A stretch of DNA of 64,000 nucleotides from Planctomycetota bacterium. GTDB lineage: Bacteria > Planctomycetota > UBA1135 > GCA-002686595. The position numbers and the translations under genes are program-made. Positions 9,105 through 18,867 of this stretch are shown one piece after another. The first letter of the stretch is position 1. Each line of letters begins with the position of its first letter. The stretch lies in assembly GCA_012960475.1 (NCBI GenBank), contig DUBE01000007.1:102657-166656 (forward strand), read 5' to 3'. The notes beneath the pieces were generated by a model. That model worked only from the letters and a program-made list of their open reading frames with translations, searched no databases and was not told where the DNA came from.

Positions 9105-11348
9105 GTGATCACTCCCTCTTCCCTGGCCTTGGCTGTCGGTTTCTGTGCAGTGCCTGTCTTTGCCCAGAACCCAGGACCCAAGCATGTCTTGATGATCGGC
9201 ATCGATGGCGTCCGTTCCGATGCTGTGCGGGCCGCTTTCACCCCTGCCTTGGATGGGCTTGTGGCCCAGGGAGCCGTGACCTGGGACGCCGTTGCTGGTG
9301 GCGGCATCATGCCCGCTGATCCGACTCGGCAGGCTACCTCCAGTGGTCCAGGGTGGTCGAGCATCCTGACCGGCGTGTGGGTTGATCGGCATGGCGTGGC
9401 GTCCAACGGTGGATTCTCCAGTGGCAATTTCAATGCCTATCCCCACTTCTTCGCCCGTGTGCGTAATACCTTTCCTGCAGCGGTTCTGTCGTCCATAGTG
9501 CAGTGGCATCCGATCAATGACTCCCTATTGGCACCCTATCCGGGGCTTGCGGACTTCTTGATCAACACCGCGGGTTCGGGCCAGGCTGTACGCAACGCCG
9601 TGGTCACTCACTTGCAGAATGAGGATCCTCATGCGCTTTTTGTGCACTTTGACGATGTGGATCACGCGGGACATGCTTCTGGCTACAGCCCGCAAAACTC
9701 CGCCTACATCAGCGCAATCGAAGACACCGACGCACACATCGGCGCTGTACTTGCTGCACTGCAGGCACGGCCCAGCTATGCCAGCGAAGACTGGCAGATC
9801 ATCGTGACCACCGACCATGGGGGCCTGCACACCAGCCATGGGGGACACAGTCCCCACGAGCGGCGTATCTGGATGATCGTTCAGGGGGGTGCAGCTGTTC
9901 CCGGCGTCTACACCCCGGGCCCCGGCCATACAGCAGCCACGCGTACGGCGTTGGATCACTTGGGCGTGCCATTTGATCCCAGCTGGAATCTGGCTGATGC
10001 GATTCCCTTTGTGGTTCCGCAGCAAGCCGCGAGCAGGCCTCATCCATTGCCGGACGAGGAGCACTGCAGTCATTCTGGGCTACTCGATTGGGTTGGGGCC
10101 GTGAATGCCGTGTCCTACGATGTATTCCTTGCTGAGCACCCTCTTCTGAGCGCAGGGGACTTGTTGGGCAGTACAAGCGCCACGACCATCGATCCTGGTC
10201 AACTGGATCAATACACCACCTATTATTGGCGAGTGGATTCGGTCACGCCTCTGACAACTCATCAGGGGCCTGTTTGGAGTTTCACCACCACGGGCGAGAT
10301 GTTGGATGGCCTGGTTGTGCACCTGAATCTGCAAGGAGACGCAATCGATGAATCTGGCCATGGCAATGGAGGCACTCTTGTCGGCAATCCCTTCTACACC
10401 CTGGGACGGGTGGGCCTCGGCCTGGACTTGGACGGCAACGGAGATTTTGTTTCTTTGGGCAACCCTGCAGACTTGGACTTCGGCGCGCAAACCGATTTCA
10501 GCGTGTCCTTGTGGGTGCGCACCAACGGTTGGCCCAGCGACCCTTCCTTCCTGGCCAACAAGAATTGGAATAGCGGCGGGAATGTGGGCTGGTTGATTGC
10601 TGGCGATTATGATGGAGGCCATTGGCAGTGGAATCTGCGCGGTGCGGCGGCCAGTCGATTGGACTTCGACCTGGTGGCCTACATTGGGGATGGGGCCTGG
10701 CACCATATGGCAGTGACCCATGACCGTGACGGGCTGGCTTTGTTCTACGCGGACGGCGAATGTCTCGGTGGGATTCCGATTCTGGGTCAGGGCGATCTGG
10801 ACGCCGGGCTTGCCACGGCCCTCGGACAGGATGGAACCCTCACCTATTCTTCAGACGCCCCTTGCGTTTTTGATGAGTTGCGCATCTACCGCCGAGTGCT
10901 TGGGACCCACGAGGTCGAGGCCCTTGCTCAAGCTAATCAACCCGAACCCTTTGGCACGCGTTATTGCACTCCCTTGTCCAATAGCACGGGGGATGTGGCC
11001 CGCATAATTGCCCTGGGCAGTCCCCAAGTTGCGAATGGCAACTTGATCTTTGCTGCCACCGGCATGCCCGCCACCCAACCGGGGTTGTTTTTCTTTGGAC
11101 CTGCCACTGCAAATGCGATCTTCGGCCACGGTATCCGTTGCGTGGGGGGCAGCCTGAAACGGTTCTTGCCCCCGACCTTTGCCAACAGCGTTGGGACAGG
11201 CCTCTACACAGTGGACTTCTCCATGGCGCCAGCTGCGACCGAGATTCTTGCGGGCTCCACGCTGCACTTTCAATTGTGGTATCGGGATCCTGCGGCCGGA
11301 CCGCCGGGCTACAACGGCAGCGACGCGGTGACGATTACCTTCCAGTGA
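9105..11348 (+). CDS. Secreted alkaline-phosphatase-superfamily phosphodiesterase with LamG and C-terminal planctomycete-type domain
   Basis: The N-terminal ~330 residues form a type I phosphodiesterase/nucleotide pyrophosphatase fold: VLMIGIDGVRSDA (first metal Asp), SSGPGWSSILTGVW (nucleophile region), HFDDVDHAGHASG, and TTDHGGLHTSHGGH with metal-binding Asp and His residues. A fibronectin-like linker follows, then a LamG jelly-roll (FSVSLWVR to DELRIYRRVL). The last ~130 residues start with GTRYCTPLSNSTG and end WYRDP...GSDAVTITF, a tail I associate with secreted planctomycete proteins. I chose GTG 9105 because it gives a signal peptide ending VPVFA-QN; an ATG at 9054 gives 17 extra non-signal residues. 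Substrate unknown; the LamG suggests binding to a polymer or cell surface. Confidence 0.85.
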   Translation: MITPSSLALAVGFCAVPVFAQNPGPKHVLMIGIDGVRSDAVRAAFTPALDGLVAQGAVTWDAVAGGGIMPADPTRQATSSGPGWSSILTGVWVDRHGVASNGGFSSGNFNAYPHFFARVRNTFPAAVLSSIVQWHPINDSLLAPYPGLADFLINTAGSGQAVRNAVVTHLQNEDPHALFVHFDDVDHAGHASGYSPQNSAYISAIEDTDAHIGAVLAALQARPSYASEDWQIIVTTDHGGLHTSHGGHSPHERRIWMIVQGGAAVPGVYTPGPGHTAATRTALDHLGVPFDPSWNLADAIPFVVPQQAASRPHPLPDEEHCSHSGLLDWVGAVNAVSYDVFLAEHPLLSAGDLLGSTSATTIDPGQLDQYTTYYWRVDSVTPLTTHQGPVWSFTTTGEMLDGLVVHLNLQGDAIDESGHGNGGTLVGNPFYTLGRVGLGLDLDGNGDFVSLGNPADLDFGAQTDFSVSLWVRTNGWPSDPSFLANKNWNSGGNVGWLIAGDYDGGHWQWNLRGAAASRLDFDLVAYIGDGAWHHMAVTHDRDGLALFYADGECLGGIPILGQGDLDAGLATALGQDGTLTYSSDAPCVFDELRIYRRVLGTHEVEALAQANQPEPFGTRYCTPLSNSTGDVARIIALGSPQVANGNLIFAATGMPATQPGLFFFGPATANAIFGHGIRCVGGSLKRFLPPTFANSVGTGLYTVDFSMAPAATEILAGSTLHFQLWYRDPAAGPPGYNGSDAVTITFQ

Positions 11349-11421
11349 TGGGCCTAGGCCCCTCTTGCCGGGGATCGTTGCAGGGCATCAGGCCCAGGAC
11401 GGGCGCTAGACTGCTCACACT

Positions 11422-14259
11422 ATGCGTCTGCCCATCCTAGTCAGCCTTGCTTTCACTACTCTTCCTCTGATTGCCGCACCAACTCAGGATCATCCGGTGA
11501 CGCCGGAGAATTTTGAGCCGATTCAACTCGGGGACAAGGAGGGCCATGAGCATGCTGCCGCCTTCTTCGAGGGGGTGATATTTGATCCGGCGATTCCCGA
11601 TGGCTCGGAGGTGCTCGGTCAATCGGTTGGCTCGCGTATCGCACGGCCCAGGGAAATTCTGTCGGCCTTCAGTATGTGGGCCAGCCTCTCGGATCGCATG
11701 ACCTTGCATGACTACGGTAAGACCCACGAAGGTCGGCGTTTGATCTATGCCGTGATTACTTCCCCAGCCAACCACGCGCGTCTGGAATCGATCCGCAGCA
11801 GTATTGATTTGTTGAGTGACCCGCGTGGGCTGAGCGAGGAGCAGGCCAAGGATCTGACCGAGCGCACACCAGCAATCGCCTGGATGGGATATTCGATTCA
11901 TGGGGATGAAACCAGCGGGAGTGACGCTGCTTTGGCAGTGGCTCATCGATTGGTTGCGGGACAAGACGAGGGCACTCTGGCTTTGCTGGATAGCGTGGTG
12001 GTGGTGCTCGACCCATGTATGAATCCCGATGGACGGGCGCGCATTGCTTCCTTGGTGCAGCAGGCTGCGGGGCGGCGGGTGAATTTGGACTCTCAGGCCA
12101 TGCAGCGCGGGCGTTGGCCCTTTGGACGAGGAAATCACTATCTGTTTGACATGAATCGCGACTGGATGGCTGGGGTTTGCCCGGAGACTCGGGGGCGTTG
12201 GCGTGTGAACCTGGCTCTGCGGCCTCAGTTGTTCGTGGATGCCCATGAGATGAGTGGGTTGGACACTTTCCTGATGTACCCCCAAGCTGCACCGCGTCAT
12301 CCGGCTTTGCCTGCACGCCTATTGCACTGGCAGGGAGTTTTTGCGGACGCCCATGGGGAGGTCTTCGACGCCATGGGCTGGGGTTACTACACCCGCGAGT
12401 GGGCGGATGCCTGGTATCCCGGGTATTCCGATGCCTGGGGCAGTCTGGGGGGCGCGATTGGCATGCTTTATGAACAGGGCCGCAACGCGGGTCAGCCCCT
12501 GCGCCGGGACTCTGGTGAGGTGGTTCCCTATCGGGAGGCTGTGCATGGCCAAGTGATTGCCAGTTGGTCCAACCTGGAGACCCTGGCGCAGAATCGTGCG
12601 GCGGTCTTGGGGGACTACCATGCCTTCCATCGCAGCCATGTGGATGGTTCGAGGTCCGGATCCAAGCGCATGTTCTTCTACCATGATCCTTCCGGCAATC
12701 TCACTCGCGTGTTGATCGATCAGGGAGTGGAGGTGTTCGCTGCTGCCGAAGAATTCGAGGCCCAGGAGGTCACTTCTCACCTGGGTGCAGCCCTGCCTGC
12801 CCATACATTCCCCGCAGGAACGTTGCTTGTGCCTGTGACCCAACCCCGTGGCGCCTTGGTGCGAGCCTACTTGGAGTTCGATCCCCGTATCGATTCCAAG
12901 ACCCTGTTGGATGAGCGCGAGCGATTGGAGCGGGGAGACGGCAGCCGTTTGTACGACGTTACCGCCTGGGACCTGGGCCGCCAGATGGGCGTCAACTGTT
13001 GGTGGGGAACGCCCGAGGGTCTGACCCTTGGGGATCCCCTGGGAGGAGGGAAACCAGCCTCGCCCGTGCCGGCCTTTTCGGGGGATGCCTACGCCTATGC
13101 GCTTTCGGCCGACGATCCCCGCGCCCTTGCATTCTTGGCTAGGGCCTTTGAGGCCGGGATTCAAGTCCACCTGAGTGATGAGGAGTTCGTGGGACGCTCG
13201 GCAGGGACTTCCCGGGTCTTCCCGCGCGGTTCCTTCTTGATTCGCCGCCACGAAAACCAGTCAGACCTGGGCCAGCGCATCGTCCTTGCCGCCGTACAGT
13301 CTGGTGCGCGACCCATGCCTTTGAGCGGTGGTCGTTCGCCAGATCTAGATCACCCGGATCTGGGTGGTCAGCACTTCACCCTGTTGTATGCCCCACGGGT
13401 GGCGTTGGTCGCTGGCGAAGGTGTCCAGACCAGCGGACTAGGCCACATCTGGCAGTACCTGGATGAGGTACTGGGAGCGAGCGTGACATTGATCGACTCG
13501 GCTTCCCTTGGCAGTACAGACTTGCGTGAGTACCAGGTACTGATCCTGCCTCCCGGGAATGCGAACTCTTGGTTCGATCGAGCTGGCAAATCGATTGATG
13601 CCTGGGTGCGTGGAGGAGGCACTCTGATCGCCGTGGGCAACTCCGCTTCGGCGGTGGTGACCCAGGAGGAACCCATGGTCAGCGCTCGGCGCCGTCGGGA
13701 TGTGCTTGAGGAATTGGACCGCTACGCTCTGGCGACACGCCGGGCGCGGGCTGCGCGGGAAGTGGAACTGGACGCAGGTGCTCTTTGGGAGGGTCCCGAA
13801 GACCCGGCACCCAAGGAAATGGAGGATTCAAGCCCCGAGGGCTCCTCCGAATCGATCGATTCAGATCCCTCTCGCCAAGACGCTTGGCAGAGGCGCTTCA
13901 TGCCCCAGGGAGTGGTCCTCAAGGGAGAGATCGATGACCATCATTGGTTGACTGGGGGCTGTCCGGCGGAGTTTGCCCTTTTCTTTGCAGGCTCCAGCGT
14001 GCTGCTGGATGCAGGCCGCGTGCCCGTCCGATTTGCTACTTCTCGGGCGCTTCGACTGGGGGGCCTCCTTTGGCCCGAAGCCCGAGCCAGAATTGCCGAC
14101 AGTGCTTGGGTCACTCAAGAATCCCATGGTTCCGGACAGGTGATCCTCTTTGCAACTTCCCCTGTATTCAGAGGTTCCTGGGCTCAAACCGGCAGGATAC
14201 TGGGGAATGCGGTCTTGCTTGGGCCTGGGGTTGGGGCTTCTCCGGTCCAAAGGCGTTAG
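11422..14259 (+). CDS. Secreted M14-family zinc carboxypeptidase-like protein
   Basis: A 945-residue exported protein with a signal peptide (residues 1-20). The M14 metallopeptidase core spans about residues 90-400. The zinc ligands are H160 and E163 in SIHGDETSG, and H275 in DAHEMSG; the substrate-carboxylate arginine lies in MNRDW (244-248), and the catalytic Glu is probably in LYEQGR. The C-terminal half resembles the class-I glutamine-amidotransferase-like domain often found behind large M14 enzymes (VLILPPGNANSW, GGGTLIAVGNSA), with an acidic linker near residue 800. It probably digests peptides outside the cytoplasm. It starts 73 bases after the phosphodiesterase-like gene on the same strand. 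Confidence 0.88.
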   Translation: MRLPILVSLAFTTLPLIAAPTQDHPVTPENFEPIQLGDKEGHEHAAAFFEGVIFDPAIPDGSEVLGQSVGSRIARPREILSAFSMWASLSDRMTLHDYGKTHEGRRLIYAVITSPANHARLESIRSSIDLLSDPRGLSEEQAKDLTERTPAIAWMGYSIHGDETSGSDAALAVAHRLVAGQDEGTLALLDSVVVVLDPCMNPDGRARIASLVQQAAGRRVNLDSQAMQRGRWPFGRGNHYLFDMNRDWMAGVCPETRGRWRVNLALRPQLFVDAHEMSGLDTFLMYPQAAPRHPALPARLLHWQGVFADAHGEVFDAMGWGYYTREWADAWYPGYSDAWGSLGGAIGMLYEQGRNAGQPLRRDSGEVVPYREAVHGQVIASWSNLETLAQNRAAVLGDYHAFHRSHVDGSRSGSKRMFFYHDPSGNLTRVLIDQGVEVFAAAEEFEAQEVTSHLGAALPAHTFPAGTLLVPVTQPRGALVRAYLEFDPRIDSKTLLDERERLERGDGSRLYDVTAWDLGRQMGVNCWWGTPEGLTLGDPLGGGKPASPVPAFSGDAYAYALSADDPRALAFLARAFEAGIQVHLSDEEFVGRSAGTSRVFPRGSFLIRRHENQSDLGQRIVLAAVQSGARPMPLSGGRSPDLDHPDLGGQHFTLLYAPRVALVAGEGVQTSGLGHIWQYLDEVLGASVTLIDSASLGSTDLREYQVLILPPGNANSWFDRAGKSIDAWVRGGGTLIAVGNSASAVVTQEEPMVSARRRRDVLEELDRYALATRRARAAREVELDAGALWEGPEDPAPKEMEDSSPEGSSESIDSDPSRQDAWQRRFMPQGVVLKGEIDDHHWLTGGCPAEFALFFAGSSVLLDAGRVPVRFATSRALRLGGLLWPEARARIADSAWVTQESHGSGQVILFATSPVFRGSWAQTGRILGNAVLLGPGVGASPVQRR

Positions 14260-14359
14260 GGCCAAGGGTCTGGTCAGCGTTTCCATTCTCTGGGCTTTGC
14301 CTTACACTCCACCGGGTCTGAGGGGTCAACTGTAGGTCCCCCCTCTATCAATTGTTCCC

Positions 14360-15778
14360 GTGGATTCCCGCCCCCAATCAATTCAATCATCCGCCAAGAC
14401 TCTTCTGGGAGCGTTAGTGGAGGCCTCTCACGGCCGCCCCGAGGTACGAGACGCCCTGCGCTCGCTGCATACCTGGTTGGGGCATCAACTCGATTCTTCC
14501 CCGGGCCTCCTGCGTGAGAAGGTCGTGCATGCCGCCGATGGACGGCGGGTGACCACCCTCGATCACTCGATTCCCTCCGAACCCGTGGCGGATCTGGAGA
14601 TGGTCCAGCGCCGTGCCCAGTGGAAAGGGGATGCTCTGCGTTTTGCACTGGAGCGGCGCTCCTCCGGCGGCGAGAGCGCGGAGTTGAAGGCCACCGAGGA
14701 GAAACTGCGCACTTCACTGGGTTCCCTTCCCGAATGTTATCCCTGGATGTTGGATGGTCCTATGCCCTTGCCCGCTGATGGGCCAGTGGGCATCGCAGCG
14801 GACGCCTATGATGCGCTGGCCCGCGTGGCAGAGGTTGCCCACGAACTCGAGATTCAATCGGCCGGTCTGGCACCCGCCTCTGACCTGCTCTATCTGATGG
14901 CCGAGGCCCAGTCTGGCGTTCTGGTCGCCGTGCGCAATCTAGGCCTGCGCGGGGATTCGGATCAGCGCGATCTGTTCGCCTGGCTCAAGGATCAGACCAC
15001 TCGCCACAGGGTCTATGTGGATCGGCATATGCGCTTGGATAATCCGGCCGATCCGACCAAGGCCAAGGACCTCCTCAAGCGTATCAATGAGGGCAGCGAT
15101 GAATTCAGCAAGAGAGTCACGGCTCGCAAGGAGCGCGGCACTCTGTTGAACAAACTGCGCTATCACGCCTCCCGTGCGCAGGATGGAGAGTTGCTAGACG
15201 CGGATCGAGAGTCGATCACTTCGGCTCTGGAACAGTGGGGCAGTCTCGGATTCGCAACGCGTGATCGAACTCTGGTGGAGTTGGCCCAAGAACTTGCGGG
15301 CAGCCATGCGGATGATCAAGAACTGATAGCAGTTCTGACTCCATTCTTGGAAGGTCAAGCCCCCAAAGCAGCCCAGCCGGGCAATCCAGATCCTCCTGCA
15401 CTCCCTGAGCGTGACCTGCAGGCGGAATCCCGTGACCTGTTGGTCGACATCTCTGTGGCTGGCATGTATCAGGAGGGCGAAGAAGTCGACTTCGATGCCC
15501 TTGAGGAGGCCTTGTGCCCAAAGGCGCTGATCCAAGTGGCTGTCAAAGACCTTGGTGACGCTGATGCGATCCGTACGGTGGTCAGTGGCCTCGATACTGA
15601 ATTGATCTTGCTCGGCGTGCGCCTTGAACCGGATGCCTATAGCGCTCTCAAGGAAGTTTGTACTGAACGGGAACTGCTCTTCGTGCGTCTGCCCGATGGG
15701 TACTCATCTGATCAGGTGGCCAAACAGGTCCTACGTCAGGTCGGATGGCGACTGCGCAAGGACTCGGTTGAATCCTGA
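14360..15778 (+). CDS. Conserved-looking hypothetical protein, 472 residues
   Basis: I do not recognise this protein as a whole. It has no signal peptide or membrane helix, is highly charged and mostly helical, and contains a long central helical region (about residues 100-300) and a proline-rich linker (PNPDPPALPE type, ~340-355). The last ~50 residues (LILLGVRLEPDAYSALKEV then LLFVRLPDGYSSDQVAKQVL) have a beta-alpha-beta pattern resembling the end of DUF2325-type domains, where a Cys/His motif normally occurs; that motif is absent, so the resemblance is weak. The start is GTG 14360. It lies alone, 100 bases after the M14 peptidase and convergent with the LOG-family gene. Confidence 0.7.
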   Translation: MDSRPQSIQSSAKTLLGALVEASHGRPEVRDALRSLHTWLGHQLDSSPGLLREKVVHAADGRRVTTLDHSIPSEPVADLEMVQRRAQWKGDALRFALERRSSGGESAELKATEEKLRTSLGSLPECYPWMLDGPMPLPADGPVGIAADAYDALARVAEVAHELEIQSAGLAPASDLLYLMAEAQSGVLVAVRNLGLRGDSDQRDLFAWLKDQTTRHRVYVDRHMRLDNPADPTKAKDLLKRINEGSDEFSKRVTARKERGTLLNKLRYHASRAQDGELLDADRESITSALEQWGSLGFATRDRTLVELAQELAGSHADDQELIAVLTPFLEGQAPKAAQPGNPDPPALPERDLQAESRDLLVDISVAGMYQEGEEVDFDALEEALCPKALIQVAVKDLGDADAIRTVVSGLDTELILLGVRLEPDAYSALKEVCTERELLFVRLPDGYSSDQVAKQVLRQVGWRLRKDSVES

Positions 15779-15857
15779 TTGAGGCTCGGTTCGCCCTGCC
15801 CGTGTGTTGCTCTGCTTCTCTCTTGCTGATCCAAGAGATCTATTGTCGTCCAGGGCC

Positions 15858-16439
15858 CTAGAGCCTGGGCCCGTTGCGCCAGTTGGGGCGTTCGGGGGGC
15901 GTGAAGGCTTTCAGGGTTGGGATCAGCTCAGCTGGGGTCTCTGCCACCAACAGAGTCGAGCGGTGTACAGGTTTGATGAAACCCTCTGCTACACAGTGAT
16001 CCAAGTGCGCTAGCAGCAGGTCGAAGTAGCCCTCAAGGTTCAATACGCAGATAGGCTTGTGGTGTATGGCCAGCTGAAGCCAGGTCAGGGCTTCGAACAG
16101 TTCGTCATGACTGCCGTGGCCTCCGGGCAAGACCACAAAGGCGTCTGACAACTTCTCAAAGCGCGCCTTGCGTTCGTGCAAGCTGTCTACCGCTTCGAGC
16201 TGGGTCAGGCCGGCGTGCGCGACTTCCAGTTCGATCAGGCCATGGGGAATCACTCCGATCACCTCACCTCCGGCCGTCAGTGCCGCGTCTGCCAAGGCCC
16301 CCATGCATCCCACTTTGGCGCCCCCATAGACCACTCCAAGACCCGCTTCGGCGATGGTGCGACCCACCAATTGGGCGTTTTCCAAGTAAATCGGCCGTGC
16401 CCCCGGGCTCGAACCACAATAAACACAGATGCGTTTCAT
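15858..16439 (-). CDS. LOG/TIGR00730 family Rossmann protein (nucleotide 5'-monophosphate phosphoribohydrolase-like)
   Basis: LOG-family proteins release the base from nucleoside 5'-monophosphates, classically cytokinin activation, and in bacteria often act as housekeeping nucleotide hydrolases. The start MKRICVYCGSSPG is typical. The phosphate-binding motif is PGGHGSHDE (105-113), a variant of PGGxGTxxE with Ser in place of Thr, preceded by HERKARF, which supplies the conserved Arg/Lys. ATG 16439 overlaps the TGA of the upstream PepSY-type gene (ATGA), which supports this start over in-frame upstream codons. The length, 193 residues, is normal. Cytosolic. Confidence 0.9.
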   Translation of the reverse strand: MKRICVYCGSSPGARPIYLENAQLVGRTIAEAGLGVVYGGAKVGCMGALADAALTAGGEVIGVIPHGLIELEVAHAGLTQLEAVDSLHERKARFEKLSDAFVVLPGGHGSHDELFEALTWLQLAIHHKPICVLNLEGYFDLLLAHLDHCVAEGFIKPVHRSTLLVAETPAELIPTLKAFTPPERPNWRNGPRL

Positions 16440-16948
16440 GCCTTGATCTTGCGGCGGCGTCGGAAGAGGTGCGGCAGTAGCCAGAGGTAGACCCCCGTGG
16501 CCCACAAGCAGCCGAGAATCAGGCCTGCGGGCAGAAAGACCCACAGCTTGAAGGAGTCATGGAACCAAGAGCCATCGTGAATCGATTCAATCCAATCCGA
16601 GCGCCGCAGGGTGCTGGAAAGGATTATTCCAGAGGCTGAATCGACCTGGATCTCCCAGCGATTCTTGCAGCGCACCTTGAGCATGCCATTGATGGGGCGC
16701 ACATCGAGGCGCTCGATGTCCGACCAGGAAGAGACCTCTGCTTCAGGCACCCCCTGTGCGATCTCCAACACCCGCGCCCATGGCAGTGACAACTCGCCGC
16801 TGGTCCCCTCTAGTGTGGGGGGTCGAATCCAATCCAGCTCTCCCTTCAGCTGTAGGATCACGCCAGAGGTCAAGATCACCAGCAGTGGAAGAGCTGCAAT
16901 CACGGCACCCAAGCGGTGAATCTTCCTGTTCCATTTGGCCGCGCTCAT
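16436..16948 (-). CDS. PepSY-associated transmembrane helix protein
   Basis: A 170-residue membrane protein. The first helix (about 12-34, ALPLLVILTSGVILQLKGEL) has the W-N-R-K-I-H-R-L-G pattern typical of PepSY-associated TM proteins; a soluble PepSY-like alpha/beta segment follows (about 55-115, with WARVLEIAQ, VRCKNRWEIQVDSASG), then a second helix (about 133-157) and a basic tail. Relatives are linked to respiratory or iron-uptake membrane complexes, but the substrate is not known. It is coupled by a four-base overlap to the LOG-family gene and lies about 100 bases beyond the 3' end of the symporter gene. I have no evidence for a direct link with the symporter. Confidence 0.82.
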   Translation of the reverse strand: MSAAKWNRKIHRLGAVIAALPLLVILTSGVILQLKGELDWIRPPTLEGTSGELSLPWARVLEIAQGVPEAEVSSWSDIERLDVRPINGMLKVRCKNRWEIQVDSASGIILSSTLRRSDWIESIHDGSWFHDSFKLWVFLPAGLILGCLWATGVYLWLLPHLFRRRRKIKA

Positions 16949-17049
16949 GGGATCGCATGGTGGGCGTTGGCGAAGCGTGGGTCAAGGATGGCTGAGGCTT
17001 CATTCAAAACCCGAACCCGGAGCCGCTCGGATTCGTGAGTCTGACCCGT

Positions 17050-18867
17050 TTAGCCTTCTGGCACGCGGATGTGTTCCACCAATTCCTGGGTGGCTGGGCT
17101 CGGGGGAGCCCCAAAGCGTCGCAGGCCCAGAGCCACAGCAAAGTTGACCAGCATGCCCACAGATCCGATGCCCTCAGGTGAGATGCCGAACCACCAGCGA
17201 CTTGGCGCGTCTGGGGCCGTGTCGATGAACTTGAACCAGATGATATAGCTGGTGGTGAAGGCTATGCCCGCAACCATGCCTGAGACCGCACCGAGTTGGT
17301 TCATGCGCTTTGAGAAGATGCCCATCACGATGGCCGGGAAGAATGAACTGGCTGCCAATCCAAACGCAAAGGCAACCACTTGAGCCACAAATCCCGGAGG
17401 GTAGATGCCCATGATGCCTGCGATCACTACCGCTACTGCTGCTGCGATACGCGCGGCCATCAATTCGCCCCGTTCGCTGATGTTGGGCATGGCGCCCCGC
17501 TTGAGAAGGTCGTGGCTGATAGCTGTAGAGACCACCAGCAAGAGGCCAGCGGCGGTAGACAGGGCAGCCGCAAGTGCGCCCGCGGCAACCAATCCGATGA
17601 CCCAGGCTGGCAGGCCGGCGATCTCAGGATTGGCTAGCACCATGATGTCCTTGTCCACATACAACTCGTTCGGGCTGTCGCTGGGTGGATTGAAGAACAT
17701 GCGCTCGCCGCTCGCTCCGCGCTTGTCGCTGAAGGCTGGCTTGCTACTGCCTTCGAAGGCACCAAAAGCAGCTCCTTCGTGGTAGCGCACCTTGCCGTCT
17801 CCGTTCTTGTCGATCCAGGCGATCAGGCCAGTCTCTTCCCAGGTGCGAAACCAATCGGGCAAGGACTTGCCTTGGTCATTGACTCTCGTGGCGGGCGCAT
17901 AGTGTGCCCCGTCCACCGTGTGGATCAGGTTGGCCCGGGCAAAGGCCGCCACCGCTGGGGCGGCGGTGTAGAGAATCGCGATGAAGAACAGTGCCCAGAA
18001 TGCACTGGTGCGTGCATCTTTGACCCGCGGCACCGTGTAGAAGCGCACGATTACATGGGGCAGGCCTGCAGTGCCAACCATCAGCGCGAGGGTGATGCAA
18101 AACACATCGGTCAAGCTCTTGGAGCCGTCCGTGTAGGGTTTGAAGCCCAGCTCGTCGTGCAACTGGTTGAGAGTATCCAGCAGCCAGGGCGCACCGCTGG
18201 CAATCTCCCGGCCCACTTCTCCGTCGAGTCGGCTGCCAAAACCGACCTGCGGAATCGGATTGCCGGTCAGCTGAATCGAGATGAAAATCGCTGGCACCAA
18301 GAAGGCGAAGATCAGGATGCAGTACTGGGCTACCTGCGTCCAGGTGATGCCTTTCATGCCCCCGAGCACCGCGTAGACGAATACGATGGCCATGCCAATC
18401 AGAACTCCTTTTTCTACGCTGACTTCGAGGAAGCGGCTGAAGACAACCCCTACTCCGCGCATCTGACCGGCCACATAGGTGAAGCAGATGAAGATCGCGC
18501 AGAAGACCGCGACTCGTCGGCCAATTTTTGACTCGTAACGGTCCCCGATAAAGTCCGGCACGGTGAACTTGCCGAACTTGCGTAGATAGGGGGCCAACAG
18601 AACCGCCAGCAATACATAACCTCCGGTCCAGCCCATCAGGTACACCGAACCGTCGTAGCCCATGAAACTGATCAGTCCGGCCATGCCGAGGAACGAGGCC
18701 GCGCTCATCCAATCCGCTGCCGTTGCCATGCCGTTGGCCAGGGGAGGTACGCCCTTACCGGCCACGTAGAATTCGCCCGTTGATGTAGCGCGGGCACGGA
18801 TGGCGATGGCCACATATAGGGCGAAGGTCAGGCCGACAATCGTGAAGGTCCAAGCTTGTGTGCTCAT
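17050..18867 (-). CDS. Sodium:solute symporter, VC_2705/acetate-permease-like, large subunit
   Basis: A 605-residue SSS-family transporter with about 13 predicted helices, importing a small organic acid or similar solute with Na+. Family landmarks: GEFYVAGKGVPPLANGMATAADWMSAASFLG near residues 31-61, GYVLLAVLLAPYLRKFGKFTVPDF, and AALSTAAGLLLVVSTAISHD. It is paired with a DUF4212 small subunit by a four-base overlap, the arrangement that defines the VC_2705 subgroup. A long hydrophilic loop (about 318-405) contains IDKNGDGKVRYHE, a complete 12-position EF-hand-type loop (D353 to E364), suggesting Ca2+ binding. The substrate cannot be deduced from the sequence; ActP-like acetate transport is one possibility. 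Confidence 0.92.
   Translation of the reverse strand: MSTQAWTFTIVGLTFALYVAIAIRARATSTGEFYVAGKGVPPLANGMATAADWMSAASFLGMAGLISFMGYDGSVYLMGWTGGYVLLAVLLAPYLRKFGKFTVPDFIGDRYESKIGRRVAVFCAIFICFTYVAGQMRGVGVVFSRFLEVSVEKGVLIGMAIVFVYAVLGGMKGITWTQVAQYCILIFAFLVPAIFISIQLTGNPIPQVGFGSRLDGEVGREIASGAPWLLDTLNQLHDELGFKPYTDGSKSLTDVFCITLALMVGTAGLPHVIVRFYTVPRVKDARTSAFWALFFIAILYTAAPAVAAFARANLIHTVDGAHYAPATRVNDQGKSLPDWFRTWEETGLIAWIDKNGDGKVRYHEGAAFGAFEGSSKPAFSDKRGASGERMFFNPPSDSPNELYVDKDIMVLANPEIAGLPAWVIGLVAAGALAAALSTAAGLLLVVSTAISHDLLKRGAMPNISERGELMAARIAAAVAVVIAGIMGIYPPGFVAQVVAFAFGLAASSFFPAIVMGIFSKRMNQLGAVSGMVAGIAFTTSYIIWFKFIDTAPDAPSRWWFGISPEGIGSVGMLVNFAVALGLRRFGAPPSPATQELVEHIRVPEG

Noticed and set aside
11350..11361. Perfect palindrome GGGCCTAGGCCC just after the phosphodiesterase gene as a terminator.
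   Set aside because: No loop and no T-tract follow, so it cannot act as a standard terminator.
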